NCBI RefSeq assembly: GCF_947489355.1
Contig: NZ_CANLDD010000034.1
Span: forward strand, 1 to 47,646
From: an uncultured Microbulbifer sp.
Lineage (GTDB): Bacteria > Pseudomonadota > Gammaproteobacteria > Pseudomonadales > Cellvibrionaceae
DNA: 47,646 bases
Reading direction: 5' to 3'
Part shown: positions 46,824 to 47,646 of the stretch, piece after piece
Layout: every line of letters starts with the position of its first letter
How positions within the stretch are numbered: the first letter of the stretch is position 1
Notes under the pieces: generated by a model
Databases searched by the model: none
The model's input: the letters and a program-made list of their open reading frames with translations, nothing else
What the model was told of the DNA's origin: nothing
Position numbers and translations under genes: made by a program

Positions 46824-47646
46824 TGTAGTAGTTCAGACTTGATCTGACAGTTACCGGTTTTTCTGACGGTAGTCTGTCAGGTCAGGTTCAGTTCACGAAC
46901 TTTTCCATCCAGATCTTTTTGCCATCTTCAAGCGTTTGTACAGGCGTACGGCCACAGCACTTCTTGCCTTGGTGGGTTCGTTCATTATTGTAATAATTGA
47001 GCCATTCGTCTAGATCCATCTGTAGCTCCTCCACCGAGCCATAAATCTTGCGTCGTAGTGACGGCTGATAAAACTCCTGCAGAATAGTCTTGTGAAATCG
47101 CTCACAGATACCATTCGTTTGTGGGTGTCGGGCTTTTGTCCTCGTATGCTCAATCTCATTCACGCTCAAATACAGCTGATAATCATGCTGCTCCAGTTTG
47201 CCACAGTACTCGGTGCCGCGATCAGTCAGAATACGCAGTACTGGTAGTTCATGCGAAGCGTAGAATGGCAGCACACGGTCATTCAGAAGGTCTGCTGCAG
47301 TGATTGGCGTCTTTGTTGTATACAGCTTGCAGTGTGCCACTTTTGCGTAGGTGTCAACGTAGGTCTGCTGGTATACACGTCCAACACCTTTGAATGTCCC
47401 AACGTAGAAGGTGTCCTGTGAGCCCAGATAACCAGGATGTTGGGTCTCAATTTCGCCGCAGGCTTCGTCATCATGACGTTTGCGTTCCAGAGCCTGAACC
47501 TGTGATTCAGTGAGAATCAGACCTTCCTTTGCCACTTTGGCTTCCAGGGCTTTCAGGCGGAGTCTGAAGTTAGCCAGGTCATGCCGTAACCAGATACTGC
47601 GAACCCCGCTAGACGACACAAAGAGACCGCGCTTACGTAGCTCATT
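46824..47646 (-). mobile_element. IS481-family element, left part, extends past the window
   Basis: The element tip is at 46824 (TGTAGTAGTTCAGACTTG). An inverted repeat CTGACAG (46844) to CTGTCAG (46874) forms a hairpin between the tip and the transposase stop. The rest holds the transposase gene, open to the window edge. Confidence 0.75.
46888..47646 (-). CDS. IS481-family transposase, 5' end outside the window
   Basis: The frame is open to the edge of the window (its last visible part reads NELRKRGLFV before SSSGVRSIW), so the start lies beyond 47646. The visible 253 or so residues contain a helix-turn-helix-type region, then an rve integrase core with the DDE acids in VDTYAKVAHC, LTDRGTEYCG and NGICERFHKT, and a C-terminal NERTHQGKKCCGRTP motif. 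All catalytic residues visible here are intact, so the element could be active. Confidence 0.88.
   Translation of the reverse strand, partial: NELRKRGLFVSSSGVRSIWLRHDLANFRLRLKALEAKVAKEGLILTESQVQALERKRHDDEACGEIETQHPGYLGSQDTFYVGTFKGVGRVYQQTYVDTYAKVAHCKLYTTKTPITAADLLNDRVLPFYASHELPVLRILTDRGTEYCGKLEQHDYQLYLSVNEIEHTRTKARHPQTNGICERFHKTILQEFYQPSLRRKIYGSVEELQMDLDEWLNYYNNERTHQGKKCCGRTPVQTLEDGKKIWMEKFVN

Overview
The window looks like chromosomal DNA of a free-living, probably marine gammaproteobacterium, close to the Cellvibrionales (Microbulbifer-like). This is inferred from gene content: an smc-zipA-ligA cluster, a Pseudomonas-type NrdA with two ATP cones and a separate long NrdB, a FadD/acyl-CoA dehydrogenase/AraC lipid block, and System I cytochrome c maturation genes. 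No rRNA or other taxonomic marker is present, so the genus is a guess.

Layout. 1-76 is the end of an IS481-like element pointing out of the window. 77-972 has no recognisable gene. 973-1821 is an exported DUF5694 protein. 2147-7587 (minus) is a lipid block: fadD, an SCP2-like protein, an acyl-CoA dehydrogenase, an AraC regulator and a small membrane protein. A 39-residue membrane peptide gene with a strong ribosome binding site (7730-7849) is divergent from that small membrane protein. 7884-19505 (minus) is core housekeeping: fumC, a DUF4399 protein, a gene of unknown function, ligA, zipA, smc, ccmI and ccmH. tRNA-Val(TAC) and tRNA-Asp(GTC) follow on the plus strand with their own promoter and terminator. 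Then come an AbgT-family transporter and trpS (minus).

23.7-28 kb is accessory. It holds a secreted protein joining a CdtB-like (cytolethal distending toxin B) nuclease to a row of ricin-type lectin repeats, a hairpin repeat, and a divergent arsR/arsP-like pair with a perfect 20-bp palindrome over the permease promoter -10. 28.2-37.2 kb holds stress, iron and arginine genes: htpG, a serine hydrolase, a 2-Cys peroxiredoxin, bfd behind a Fur-like promoter, bfr, grxD, argD and argF. 37.2-42.6 kb is nrdA and nrdB, with a DnaA box and paired NrdR boxes upstream.

42.9-46.3 kb is a visibly AT-richer island between an IS256-type transposase remnant and a full IS481-type element. It encodes one tight minus-strand operon: a bufferin-type RiPP precursor (DUF2282), its MNIO enzyme (DUF692), the DUF2063 partner, an ECF sigma factor and a single-pass anti-sigma factor. 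The second copy of the hairpin repeat ends 21 bp upstream of the precursor start codon. The single-chain CdtB-lectin protein and the self-regulated bufferin operon with its hairpin leader are the two most interesting systems here.
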